From positions 738,625 through 802,624 of the forward strand of contig NZ_BSNQ01000003.1 in the NCBI RefSeq assembly GCF_030160075.1: DNA of 64,000 nucleotides, written 5' to 3'. The notes below the pieces were generated by a model, which did not search any database, was not told the origin of the DNA, and saw only the letters and a list, made by a program, of their open reading frames with translations. This DNA is from Dyella lipolytica. Its GTDB lineage: Bacteria > Pseudomonadota > Gammaproteobacteria > Xanthomonadales > Rhodanobacteraceae. Made by a program: the position numbers and the translations under genes. Below, one piece after another: positions 16,572 to 24,637 of the stretch; position 1 is the first letter of the stretch; each line of letters starts with the position of its first letter.

Positions 16572-19500
16572 TTACGCCATGAGGCGCGCAAAGCTTGCTC
16601 GGAGGCGATGATCGGAGGGAAGGCTATCGAGCAAGCGTTGCGACTTCTCGTTGAACAGTTGCTGGTGGAGGGATGCGCCTGCGCTGTCGCCTTGCAGGCG
16701 ATACAGTTGAGCGGCCGTGCGGTGAACGCGCCAATCGACTATCGGGGCACCCATCACATCGGCCATATGAAGTGCGTCGTTGATCAAACGTAATGCGTGT
16801 TCGAGATCGCCTTCTTCGATCGCGATGCGGCATCTCAACTCGCGCGCCAGCGTGCGCCACGTAACTTCGATAGTCCGATCGGACCGGTCGATCATGCGGT
16901 CGGCGTGCAAGCGCGCTAGCTCGATGTCGCCCGATTGCAACAGCGCATTGGCAAGCGACCATTCCAACAAGAACAGCCAATACCAGTCCGTGAGGGCCGG
17001 CTGCTCGAGCATGTCGCGTTCGAGCTGCTTCAGGGTGTCGATGCCGCCGTCGAGATTTCCGAGTCCTATCTCAGCCGCTCCCGCGAGCAACGTGCAATGC
17101 CGGATTTCGTTGGCAAGCACCAAGGTATAGAGCGCAGCCGGTTGATGGCCCGTTTTGTCTTTATAGAAACCCAGCTTGCTGCAAATGTCCTTGACGGCCT
17201 GGTAGTCCCCTGCGATCAGGTAAAGAAATCCGCGGAGCATCTCAAGGGTGCAAATGCTGTAGCGATTGGCATTGCCGACAAAGAGCGCTTCGCTTGCGTC
17301 GAACTCCTTCAGGGCGCGCCCCCACTCGCCGAGCAGAGTGTATGCCCATGGCCTTCCGAGGTGGGCCATCCAGATAGCGCGAAAGATATTGAACTCGGGT
17401 CGGTCTACCGCATGCCCTACGAGCATTTCCAGATTTGTGTCCACGGTTTCCAGGCACTCGCGGTATCGACTGGATATCAGGCAAACCATGCTGTATTCGA
17501 TCAATCCCCAGGCCGTGATCTGACGATCCGAACCGTTCCGCAAGGGAATCAGGTTTTCTTCGCAAATCTTGGCCTGGTTGGGATCCCATCCAGCTATCCA
17601 GATCCGCCATATCGCGCTGCTCAGCCTGATCCGCGCCTTTAGCTGCGGCTCGGTCTGCGCATTGCTCAAGCGGGCGGCGTTTTCCAAATGCGGGATGCAT
17701 GCAGTCGCGTCCCGCCAACTGAGGGTAAAGGCCAGGCCAAGTTCCGCGCGCGCCTGGATCTCCGAATAACGCAGCTGTTCGGACATCTGAACCAAATGGG
17801 TAAAGGCTTGCAGCGCCCGCGGATCATGGTTGGTCGCGTAGATGGATGCGCGATCCTCCAGCAGCACGGTTTGGGTAAGCTCGCGCTCCCCATTGGAAAG
17901 GTGGACGGCGATTGCATCGGCCTTGTCGAGAATGGCCAGCGCATCCTGATGCGCATAGCGGCGCTTGGCGGTCTGCAGGGCGATCTTCAGGTAGGTGAGT
18001 CCCTTGGACCATTCGCGGGCATTGGAAAACTGCTCGACAAGTTCAAACGCTGCATGCGCCCTCAACTCGCTGGGATACGACTTCTCCAATTCCTTGCCTA
18101 TCAATGCGTGACTTTGCGCCAAACGAAGCGGACCCTGACGGTTTAGCAGCACTTCCCTAAGCAGGGCGTGGCTGAATCGATAAAGTCGAACGACCTGGCC
18201 GCCAGCCAGCGTATCCGTGCCGCAGCGATGAATGAACGTTCGGGTTCGGCTTAGCGCCTCGCATATCTCCTCGAACCTGCGCGCGCTGAGGCCTGCGGCT
18301 GTAGCAGGTACTACCGGGTTGAAGATTTGCCCTACGGCACTGGCTGCTTCCAGGGCGCGCTGGGTTTCATCATCGAGAGTACTAATTTTGGTCTCGACGA
18401 CATGGTTGATCCTTTCCGGTATCTCGAGACTGATCTGGGAGAGCGGCACGTCGTTTTTCCATCGTCCCTGATCGACGGATGCCATGTGGATGTTTTGCAA
18501 ATGATCCAGGATGGTGCCGAGAAAAAGCGGATTACCGCCGGAACAATGCAAAAGGAGTTGCACGAACGACCGACTTTCTTCCGAATCATCCGATTGGACA
18601 TACTCCGCAATGTCCTGTTGGCTCAATCCAATCAAATCGACCGACTCGCATAGCTTGTGCAACAGCAATTCATTGACGAGCTGCCTGAGTGCCGTCCCGC
18701 GCACTGCACATTCATCCGAGCGGTAGGTGGCCAGCAGAAGCAGCTTGACGGACGACTTCCGCCTGGCAAACGCAGAAATGAGGTCGAGCGTGGAAAAATC
18801 GGCCCAGTGGAGGTCTTCCAGTAGCAGCACGAACACTTCATCTTCCGCGAGCACTTCTATGAGCTCGCAGAACTCGCCGAGCATGCGACTGCGGGCAGAG
18901 ATGTGCGCCACTCGCTGCAACCGGGCCTGATGTTCACGGGACAGAAGGCCGGCTAATTGATTGCCCCACGAAGGCGCCACGGTGACCAAGGCATCCTGTA
19001 CCTTGTTACCGTTTGCCCCCTTAATCAACCGAGATAGAACCTCGATGATGGGGTAGAAGGGTTCGGCGCCGCCGAAACCTTCGATACAACGACCGAACGA
19101 CTGTGTCGTATGCTGGCTGGATACCTCCCTGCAAAACGTCTCGACCAATGCCGTCTTGCCAATGCCGGCGTCTCCGCGGACGAAGACGATCTTTGGCTGG
19201 CCGTTGCGCGCTTGAGCGAGTGCGTCGCGTAGAGCTTTCAACGGCGAAGCTCTGCCAATCAACAGCGGTGCGGAAGTGTGCGAAAGACGGTTGTCGGTTT
19301 TTTGGGCGGTCATGACGTCCGCAATGAAGCGGTACCCACGGCCTCGATGCGTTTCCAAATAACGCGGATGCTGGGCGTCGTCGTTCAGGGCGTTACGGAT
19401 GGCCAGCACATGCCCTTTGAGTACTTCGGGTTGAACGGCCACGCCAGACCAAAGCGCTTCAAGAAGCTCTTCATGCGAGACGAGGCGCCCGGGGTGCTCG

Positions 19501-19625
19501 ACCAGATACCGCAGCACGTCAAACGCCTTCGCGGTCATGGTGACGGGGGCAGGCTCGCCCTCATCGGAAACACGCCATAGGCGATGATTGACTGGATCGA
19601 GCCGAAAGGGTTTGAACTCCTTCAT
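16572..19625 (-). CDS. Winged-helix (OmpR/CadC-type) regulator fused to AAA ATPase and TPR-like region
   Basis: 1017 aa in three parts. Residues 1-100 form a Trans_reg_C winged helix (GRLVSHEELLEALW, then ETHRGRGYRFIADV at the end of the wing). Residues about 120-420 form a signal-transduction ATPase with Walker A GDAGIGKT (151-158) and Walker B VLLLEDLHWAD (266-276). The remaining 600 residues are helical, TPR/MalT-like repeats that probably sense a ligand or partner. Such STAND-type proteins act as ligand- and ATP-gated transcription factors. It is encoded 26 nt downstream of the LuxR-type gene on the same strand, so the two are likely one operon. The target genes are unknown; the efflux operon downstream is the nearest candidate. 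Confidence 0.85.
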   Translation of the reverse strand: MKEFKPFRLDPVNHRLWRVSDEGEPAPVTMTAKAFDVLRYLVEHPGRLVSHEELLEALWSGVAVQPEVLKGHVLAIRNALNDDAQHPRYLETHRGRGYRFIADVMTAQKTDNRLSHTSAPLLIGRASPLKALRDALAQARNGQPKIVFVRGDAGIGKTALVETFCREVSSQHTTQSFGRCIEGFGGAEPFYPIIEVLSRLIKGANGNKVQDALVTVAPSWGNQLAGLLSREHQARLQRVAHISARSRMLGEFCELIEVLAEDEVFVLLLEDLHWADFSTLDLISAFARRKSSVKLLLLATYRSDECAVRGTALRQLVNELLLHKLCESVDLIGLSQQDIAEYVQSDDSEESRSFVQLLLHCSGGNPLFLGTILDHLQNIHMASVDQGRWKNDVPLSQISLEIPERINHVVETKISTLDDETQRALEAASAVGQIFNPVVPATAAGLSARRFEEICEALSRTRTFIHRCGTDTLAGGQVVRLYRFSHALLREVLLNRQGPLRLAQSHALIGKELEKSYPSELRAHAAFELVEQFSNAREWSKGLTYLKIALQTAKRRYAHQDALAILDKADAIAVHLSNGERELTQTVLLEDRASIYATNHDPRALQAFTHLVQMSEQLRYSEIQARAELGLAFTLSWRDATACIPHLENAARLSNAQTEPQLKARIRLSSAIWRIWIAGWDPNQAKICEENLIPLRNGSDRQITAWGLIEYSMVCLISSRYRECLETVDTNLEMLVGHAVDRPEFNIFRAIWMAHLGRPWAYTLLGEWGRALKEFDASEALFVGNANRYSICTLEMLRGFLYLIAGDYQAVKDICSKLGFYKDKTGHQPAALYTLVLANEIRHCTLLAGAAEIGLGNLDGGIDTLKQLERDMLEQPALTDWYWLFLLEWSLANALLQSGDIELARLHADRMIDRSDRTIEVTWRTLARELRCRIAIEEGDLEHALRLINDALHMADVMGAPIVDWRVHRTAAQLYRLQGDSAGASLHQQLFNEKSQRLLDSLPSDHRLRASFARLMA

Positions 19626-19651
19626 TCGATCACCGCTGCGTAAATATGAGT

Positions 19652-21196
19652 TTAGATGAGCCCCAATTCGGTCGCCCTGGATACAGCCTCGGCGCGGTTC
19701 TTGGAAGCCAGCTTGATGAAGATGTGCTTAGCATGCGATTTAACCGTTTCCGGCGTGATCTGAAGCTCGCGAGCGATGGATTTGTTCGACATACCCAGGC
19801 TCATCAAGCGTAGGATAATCGTCTCCCGCGTGCTTAGCGATTCTACCAGCCGATGATTCGTCCTGAATTTCTTCCGCGCTGATGGATGCACCGAAGGCGC
19901 CGTGAGCAACCGCCCGACGTAGGGTCCCAGATGGCCCAGGCTCTTGGCTTCAGGAGATCGCCAAAGCTGCTTGAGTGGTGTTTCGATCAGTGGCATCTCG
20001 TCGAGGAAGCTGCGAAACAATCCGACATTGGCGCCTTGGCGCAACGCGGCCAGCAACTCCTCATGCGCTCGCGTTACTTGGCCCAGCGAGCAAAGCGCAC
20101 TCGACAGCAGAATCGTCAGCTTGACGACCAGGGCAGGGTGATTGCGATGCAGGGCGGCGTTGCGAAGATCGTCAAGTGACCGTGCTGTGCAGACGCTGGG
20201 TCCATTCGCCATCTGCAGGCGAAGGCTGGCTATTTGCAGCGGCCATGCGTCGACATGCTTCGGGCGGCCCTTCGTGTCGAGTTCACCAAGAAAGCTCCTT
20301 ACCTGTTTCAATGCCAGTTCGGCAAGATCGGCGCGCTCCTCATGGATGCGCAAGGCGATTTCCTCCGCCTTGCAGTGAAGCACCAGGCGTGACCAGCGTC
20401 GTTGCACGCCTATTTCTTCGCCACGATGCAAGAGCAGCAGCGCAATGTTTTGATTTCCTCTTGCCGCTGCAATTTTGGCGGACAGGATATAGGCGATGAG
20501 TGCGCTCTCGATCGCGCCACTCTCTTCGATGGCCGTGAGGCGACCTCGCAACAGGGTATCCGCTTCGTCCACCGCTCCGGCCTCGTAGTGCAATTGAGCC
20601 AGCACGGCGGTGGGAAGCAGCGAAGCATACGCTTGCGACTCGATCGACGTATTGCACAGAGACAACGCGTCCGTGGCGAGGCGCTCGGCCAGTTTGAAGC
20701 GCAGTTGTTCGGCTTCTGCCGCCGCTTCGATGGAGAGGTTGACGGTCGTCATCAGCAAGGATGAGGCATGGCTGCGCGGCGTTTTCCCTCGCGACAATTC
20801 ATAGAACGGCATAAAGTCGCGCGTACGCCAAAAGCAAAACTTCATGACCGCCCCCAGGGCCGATCGATACCGCGCTCCCGTTCCCCGCGCCAATACCGAT
20901 CGCGCGCGAAACATCGCTTCATCGATGTCGTCCTCCCAGAGGCTTCCCATCGCCAGCAATGTCTCCACTTCATCGCAAGGGAAATCTTGGCGGAAATGAT
21001 TCCTTTGCAGATAGGCGTGGCGCAGCATCACCGTGACGGCGACCACTTCGGTACCATTCATCGTGCTCACTGCACGCCAAGCCGAATCCAGTAGTTCCCT
21101 AAGCGTCTCGTCAGGTTCATCGAGATCGTGCCAGTCCTGCACCCATCCAAGATCGACAGGAGCGGTCGTGTTGTGCGCAATGGACAAGAGATTCAT
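19652..21196 (-). CDS. LuxR-family regulator with MalT-like helical region (no ATPase domain)
   Basis: 514 aa. The last 65 residues are a LuxR/GerE helix-turn-helix (LSTRETIILRLMSLGMSNK, then ITPETVKSHAKHIFIKL). Residues 1-430 are helical and TPR-like, resembling the C-terminal half of MalT-type STAND regulators. The N-terminal Walker ATPase that MalT carries is absent. The adjacent gene encodes an ATPase with a different DNA-binding domain. The ATG has a strong GGAGGA 7 nt upstream. First gene of a likely two-gene regulatory operon. Confidence 0.82.
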   Translation of the reverse strand: MNLLSIAHNTTAPVDLGWVQDWHDLDEPDETLRELLDSAWRAVSTMNGTEVVAVTVMLRHAYLQRNHFRQDFPCDEVETLLAMGSLWEDDIDEAMFRARSVLARGTGARYRSALGAVMKFCFWRTRDFMPFYELSRGKTPRSHASSLLMTTVNLSIEAAAEAEQLRFKLAERLATDALSLCNTSIESQAYASLLPTAVLAQLHYEAGAVDEADTLLRGRLTAIEESGAIESALIAYILSAKIAAARGNQNIALLLLHRGEEIGVQRRWSRLVLHCKAEEIALRIHEERADLAELALKQVRSFLGELDTKGRPKHVDAWPLQIASLRLQMANGPSVCTARSLDDLRNAALHRNHPALVVKLTILLSSALCSLGQVTRAHEELLAALRQGANVGLFRSFLDEMPLIETPLKQLWRSPEAKSLGHLGPYVGRLLTAPSVHPSARKKFRTNHRLVESLSTRETIILRLMSLGMSNKSIARELQITPETVKSHAKHIFIKLASKNRAEAVSRATELGLI

Positions 21197-21667
21197 ATAT
21201 CCATCCTCCGGCCGTCGTGAAGAGCACTGAAGCGGGTCAAGGTTGCTTCAGTCACGTACGCTGTCGGGATGGCTCCCTGTACACGCCGCGTGCCAAAAGT
21301 ACTCATCACCTAATTCAACCTAATTCACCCAGCAGACCGTCGATCTGCTCAACGTGTGATTCGTTCTTTTGGTAACGACATTAGGCGAGATGGCGCGCCC
21401 TGTCGTGAAATCCCGGTTTTGATTCGGTCTTCTTTCGGTTTTTTGGTGAATGATCCGAGAACTCTGAAAGGAAAAAACGCAAGATTAATGGTCATCGTTA
21501 CTACTCCGATAATCCGTGCCCATAGAGGGGCGTTGGCCAAGAGCCACTGACGACATCACTATGCGGCCGCGAGGCAGCCGCAGTCGGTGCTCGGATTCCC
21601 TATCACCCTGGTTTCTGCGTGTTGCCGCATTCACTTCGCGGCTGCTCGCTACGTTTTTTGGGCGGCT
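21197..21667. other. 471-nt intergenic region
   Basis: No gene is supported. Two overlapping short frames on opposite strands near 21350-21550 lack ribosome-binding sites and family features. A near-perfect direct repeat CCTAATTCA-ACCTAATTCA lies about 115 nt upstream of the LuxR-type start codon (around 21310-21328) and may mark its promoter. Confidence 0.5.
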
Positions 21668-22315
21668 CTAAGGGCGTGCGTCCATGAAGCCACGGCGGAT
21701 CGCGATCATCACGGCATGCGTGCGATCCTCGGCGTCCAACTTGCCCATGATGCTTTTCATGCGGGCTTTGACGGTATCTTCCGAAATGCACAGCGCATGG
21801 GCGATATCGCGGTTGCTGTGTCCTTCGGAAACCAACTTCAATACACCGATTTCCCGTTCCGTAAGGCCTTCGTGCCCGGTATGGCTGGCGATCTCCTGGG
21901 CGACTTCAGGCGCTACCGTGTGCCGGCCGGAAAGCGCGCTGCGAACTGCCTTGATGATTTCATCGCGGCGTGCGGTCTTAAGGAGATAGGATGTTGCGCC
22001 AAGCGTGAAAGCACGCACCACGCGCGCATCACCGGGGAAGGTGGTGAGCACGATGATGATGGCATCGGGAAATTCACTGCGAATGGTCGTGATGGCTTGC
22101 AGGCCGTCGACGTCCGGCATTTGAAGATCGATCAACATGATGTCAGGCAAAAGTTTTTGGAATTGCTCGATCGCCTCTCTGCCATCGGCGGCCTCGCCGA
22201 CCACTTCCATATCGGGCTCTTGCTCGATGACGGCGCGAAGGCCATCCCGCATCACCGGATGGTCATCTACGATAAGAATTCCATATCTTTCTTTCTTCTC
22301 GTTCAAACGGCTCAC
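21668..22315 (-). CDS. NarL/FixJ-type response regulator
   Basis: 215 aa, typical length. The receiver domain spans residues 12-125, with the acidic pair Asp17/Asp18, phospho-acceptor Asp63 in LIDLQMP, Thr91/Thr92 and Lys113. The LuxR-type helix-turn-helix is at about 148-210 (LTEREIGVLKLVSEGHSNRD). A GTG codon at 22315 is the start. No histidine kinase gene is adjacent. Two HisKA_3 kinases of the class that partners NarL-type regulators are encoded at 30671-33703 and 57170-60193, so either could be the partner; that is inference. Confidence 0.9.
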   Translation of the reverse strand: MSRLNEKKERYGILIVDDHPVMRDGLRAVIEQEPDMEVVGEAADGREAIEQFQKLLPDIMLIDLQMPDVDGLQAITTIRSEFPDAIIIVLTTFPGDARVVRAFTLGATSYLLKTARRDEIIKAVRSALSGRHTVAPEVAQEIASHTGHEGLTEREIGVLKLVSEGHSNRDIAHALCISEDTVKARMKSIMGKLDAEDRTHAVMIAIRRGFMDARP

Positions 22316-22504
22316 CTGAGGAAATTCCGCCTAAAACAAGAGAGTGGACGAAGTCGGGTCGCCTTCCAGATCGAAGGAGACTATGCGCTTGGCAGCCAGG
22401 GACTTCAATGCTCGAAAGGGTAATTCGGGGATTTCGCCGGCTGTGCGGTGTAGACAACGGCCGGATTTATCCGCGAAATGGACGCCGACGATGTAGTGCC
22501 GAAA

Positions 22505-22520
22505 TGCACATACATGTGCA
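22505..22520. promoter_or_regulatory. Inverted repeat upstream of the MbcA/ParS-like pair
   Basis: TGCACAT and ATGTGCA are perfect 7-bp arms around AC, 70 nt before the ATG at 22590, in the 274-nt gap that also serves the divergent response-regulator gene. It is a plausible operator for autoregulation by the small proteins or for the response regulator. Confidence 0.4.
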
Positions 22521-22589
22521 AAAAGATGCAAGACAAGCACTTGCCGCCCGGCGCAGTCTTACGTTCACCTACGTTTTAGGGGCACAACC

Positions 22590-22853
22590 ATGACGATGAG
22601 AGGCAGCGTGGTGTCATGGTCATCGCGAAAGACCGGCGCGTCGTCCCTGAATCATCCGGTCGATATTGCCTTCGACTACATATCGCAGTTGGCGTTAGCC
22701 GTAGAGAGCGATCTCTCTCGCGTCGAAGAGTGGTACCGATCGGTGCACATCCTGGAGCTTGGAGGAATGACCGCACAGGAGCTTGTCGTACAAGGCAGCG
22801 CAGACCTGGTGATCGGCTTCCTGCGTTCCATCCGGCGCGGTGAGCGCGATTGA
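22590..22853 (+). CDS. Small MbcA/ParS-like (DUF2384-type) protein 1
   Basis: 87 aa. The ATG has TAGGGG 7 nt upstream. The C-terminal half (LGGMTAQELVVQG, then VIGFLRSI) resembles the toxin-binding domain of MbcA/ParS/Xre antitoxins, whose signature is LGGRTPLELL then a G-x-x-x-V-x-x-L stretch. It lacks the N-terminal Xre helix-turn-helix usually seen in those antitoxins. It is followed 16 nt later by a second protein with a similar C-terminus. No RES-domain toxin gene is next to them. The family call rests on remembered motif shape only and should be treated as tentative. Confidence 0.5.
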   Translation: MTMRGSVVSWSSRKTGASSLNHPVDIAFDYISQLALAVESDLSRVEEWYRSVHILELGGMTAQELVVQGSADLVIGFLRSIRRGERD

Positions 22854-22869
22854 GAAAAGGTTCTCGCGT

Positions 22870-23154
22870 ATGCGTAACGTAAATTCGTTCAAGGACATGG
22901 GCGCGAAGCTGGACGAGATTCACGCTGCGCGCGAGCAAATCGCCTTTGCGGCATTTTCCATGCTGGAAGAGCGCCTGAACAATTTCTCCAAGATGCTGAT
23001 TATCGGCCTGGGCGACAGGACACGCGCCGTATGGTGGATGTGCATGCGGCACCGCAGCCTGGACGGAAGAAACGCCTATCAGGTCATTGCTGATGGTGAG
23101 GAAGACCGTCTGTGGGAACTGGTGGAAAATTTGTGCGGAGTGCCGGAATTCTGA
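22870..23154 (+). CDS. Small MbcA/ParS-like (DUF2384-type) protein 2
   Basis: 94 aa from the ATG at 22870, which has AAAAGG 9 nt upstream; a GTG at 22840, overlapping the preceding gene, is an alternative. Residues about 55-90 (TRAVWWMCMRHRSLDGRNAY, then DRLWELVENL) fit the pattern W-hh-x-P-x-x-xLGGRTP-x-x-hh-x-x-G-x-x-x-x-V of antitoxin toxin-binding domains, although the LGG is LDG here. It forms a tight pair with the preceding small gene. A role as antitoxin, anti-activator or phage-related regulator cannot be decided from sequence. Confidence 0.5.
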   Translation: MRNVNSFKDMGAKLDEIHAAREQIAFAAFSMLEERLNNFSKMLIIGLGDRTRAVWWMCMRHRSLDGRNAYQVIADGEEDRLWELVENLCGVPEF

Positions 23155-23331
23155 TCGGTGTTCGTAGCGCGGCGTACGTTTCCGGCTTTTGCCGTCACAT
23201 TCGTCCAAGATCGATCGAACGACGAAGCCCATAGTCGCGTCGACCATGGTCCGCCACCCAAGTCGTTGAATGCTTCCGATAGTCATGAGACTGACTACCT
23301 TCTTGTCTGACATTCGTCGAGGAATGATCAT

Positions 23332-24135
23332 ATGAAAAGCAATTTCTTCGTTCCGCTTACGCCGCGCGGCCTCTCCAACATCTCGCCGCCGCCTCCTTGG
23401 CACTATGCGGGCGATTTTCTCGTCATCGATTTCTGGGCGCGCCCGGAGGCTGTTTCGTCCATTTTGCCTGCGGAACTACAGCCCGACGTCAAAGCCGAAG
23501 GCCATGCGCAGGCCTACTTCATCGATTGGCAGTTCACCGGCGGGCACGACGAATTGCTGGATCCAGCGCGATACCAGTACCGGGAATTCTTCGTACTCGT
23601 CGATGCCTTGTTCAATGGCAAGCCCGTTGCATTCTGCCCTTATATCTTCGTCGACAACGATGCAGCGATTGCGCGCGGTTGGGCGCAAGGTTTCCCCAAG
23701 CGCTACGGCACGGTTTTCCAGACCCGCCTGTTTGCCGCGAAAGGTCCCGCTTCTCCCCAGCTCGCGCCTGGAGGTCGATTCGGTGCGAGTGCCTCCGCAG
23801 CGGGGAAGCGAATTGCGCGTGGCACCGTCACTCTCGACAAGGCCGTGACGGATCCTGCTGCCCTTGGTTCGCGCCCCACCATCAATCTGCGCCACTTTCC
23901 GAGACTGGCTGCAGGGCAGTGGGAGCGTCCTGCCGTACATGAGCTGGTGGAGTCCGTCATGGACAACTTCAGCGTGGCCGATGCATGGATGGGGAAGGGC
24001 GAGCTGACTTTGCCCGAATGCGAGAACGAGGAGTTGTCGGAACTCGCGCCGGTGCGGTGCGGTAATGGTTATCGCATGTCGGTCTCGTATTCCGTGACCG
24101 ATCTGAAGACGCTTGTCGATCATTCGGCAAAGTAG
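23332..24135 (+). CDS. Acetoacetate decarboxylase-family protein
   Basis: 267 aa, the usual length. It contains the family hallmark FPKRYG (Lys123 in QGFPKRYG), aligned with the Schiff-base lysine in the GYPKK motif of acetoacetate decarboxylase. The N-terminal PPPPWHYAGDFLVI and the FFVLVDALFNGKPVAFCPYIFVDND region also fit. The family decarboxylates acetoacetate to acetone or acts on related beta-keto acids; some members are aldolases or dehydratases. The ATG lies 178 nt after the small protein pair. An 11-nt gap leads to the next membrane protein, so they form a probable two-gene operon. Confidence 0.85.
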   Translation: MKSNFFVPLTPRGLSNISPPPPWHYAGDFLVIDFWARPEAVSSILPAELQPDVKAEGHAQAYFIDWQFTGGHDELLDPARYQYREFFVLVDALFNGKPVAFCPYIFVDNDAAIARGWAQGFPKRYGTVFQTRLFAAKGPASPQLAPGGRFGASASAAGKRIARGTVTLDKAVTDPAALGSRPTINLRHFPRLAAGQWERPAVHELVESVMDNFSVADAWMGKGELTLPECENEELSELAPVRCGNGYRMSVSYSVTDLKTLVDHSAK

Positions 24136-24146
24136 CATCCGGCATC

Positions 24147-24581
24147 ATGGCAACGCGATCTGTCTACTGGGTAGCTCTGCGCGCTGTATTGCTGTTCGCT
24201 GCAGCGTTGTCCCTGGCACGCATCGTCGTGAGTATCCACGGAGACTACGCGCTTGCCAGCGCCTGGCTGATGCCGAGCATTGCCGGATCGGCCATGGCCG
24301 TGACCTGCTTTGCACTGCAATACCAGCGCATGATTCCCGGGCCGGTGGCGCGCTGGCGACCGCCAAGCTGGTTCGAAAATCCTTTGGCACCGCAGCAGCC
24401 GTTGCAATGGTGTCTGCTGATCGGCGAGGCGCTTATGTTGAGCGGCCTGGGATGCGCTTCCGTAGACATGCTGAGCATTCCCCGTCATTGCAGTTGGGAA
24501 ATACCCGTTGCGGCCGGTATGGGGGTATGGCTTGGCACGTGCCTGTGCGGTGGATTGTGGATGCGTCGCTTGCATCATTGA
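24147..24581 (+). CDS. Small inner-membrane protein of unknown function
   Basis: 144 aa with four predicted membrane segments (about residues 7-27, 38-58, 88-106 and 118-138). I do not recognise the family. The gene starts 11 nt after the acetoacetate decarboxylase-like gene, on the same strand, with CATCCGGCATC before the ATG but no strong ribosome-binding site, so translational coupling is likely. It ends at a hairpin shared with convergent poxB. Confidence 0.6.
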   Translation: MATRSVYWVALRAVLLFAAALSLARIVVSIHGDYALASAWLMPSIAGSAMAVTCFALQYQRMIPGPVARWRPPSWFENPLAPQQPLQWCLLIGEALMLSGLGCASVDMLSIPRHCSWEIPVAAGMGVWLGTCLCGGLWMRRLHH

Positions 24582-24582
24582 C

Positions 24583-24614
24583 GCACCAAGCGCGATCTCA
24601 ATGGCGCTTGGTGC
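24583..24614. terminator. Bidirectional hairpin between convergent genes
   Basis: GCACCAAGCGC and GCGCTTGGTGC form a perfect 11-bp stem around a 10-nt loop, immediately after the membrane-protein stop codon and 24 nt beyond the 3' end of poxB. There is no strong T tract, but the convergent position supports a terminator role. Confidence 0.6.
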
Positions 24615-24637
24615 CGCTTACGTCCGTACCCTAGCGA

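Noticed and set aside
21349-21550. Two short overlapping frames in the gap between the LuxR and NarL genes
   Set aside because: They lie on opposite strands over the same bases, have no ribosome-binding site and no features; noise is more likely.
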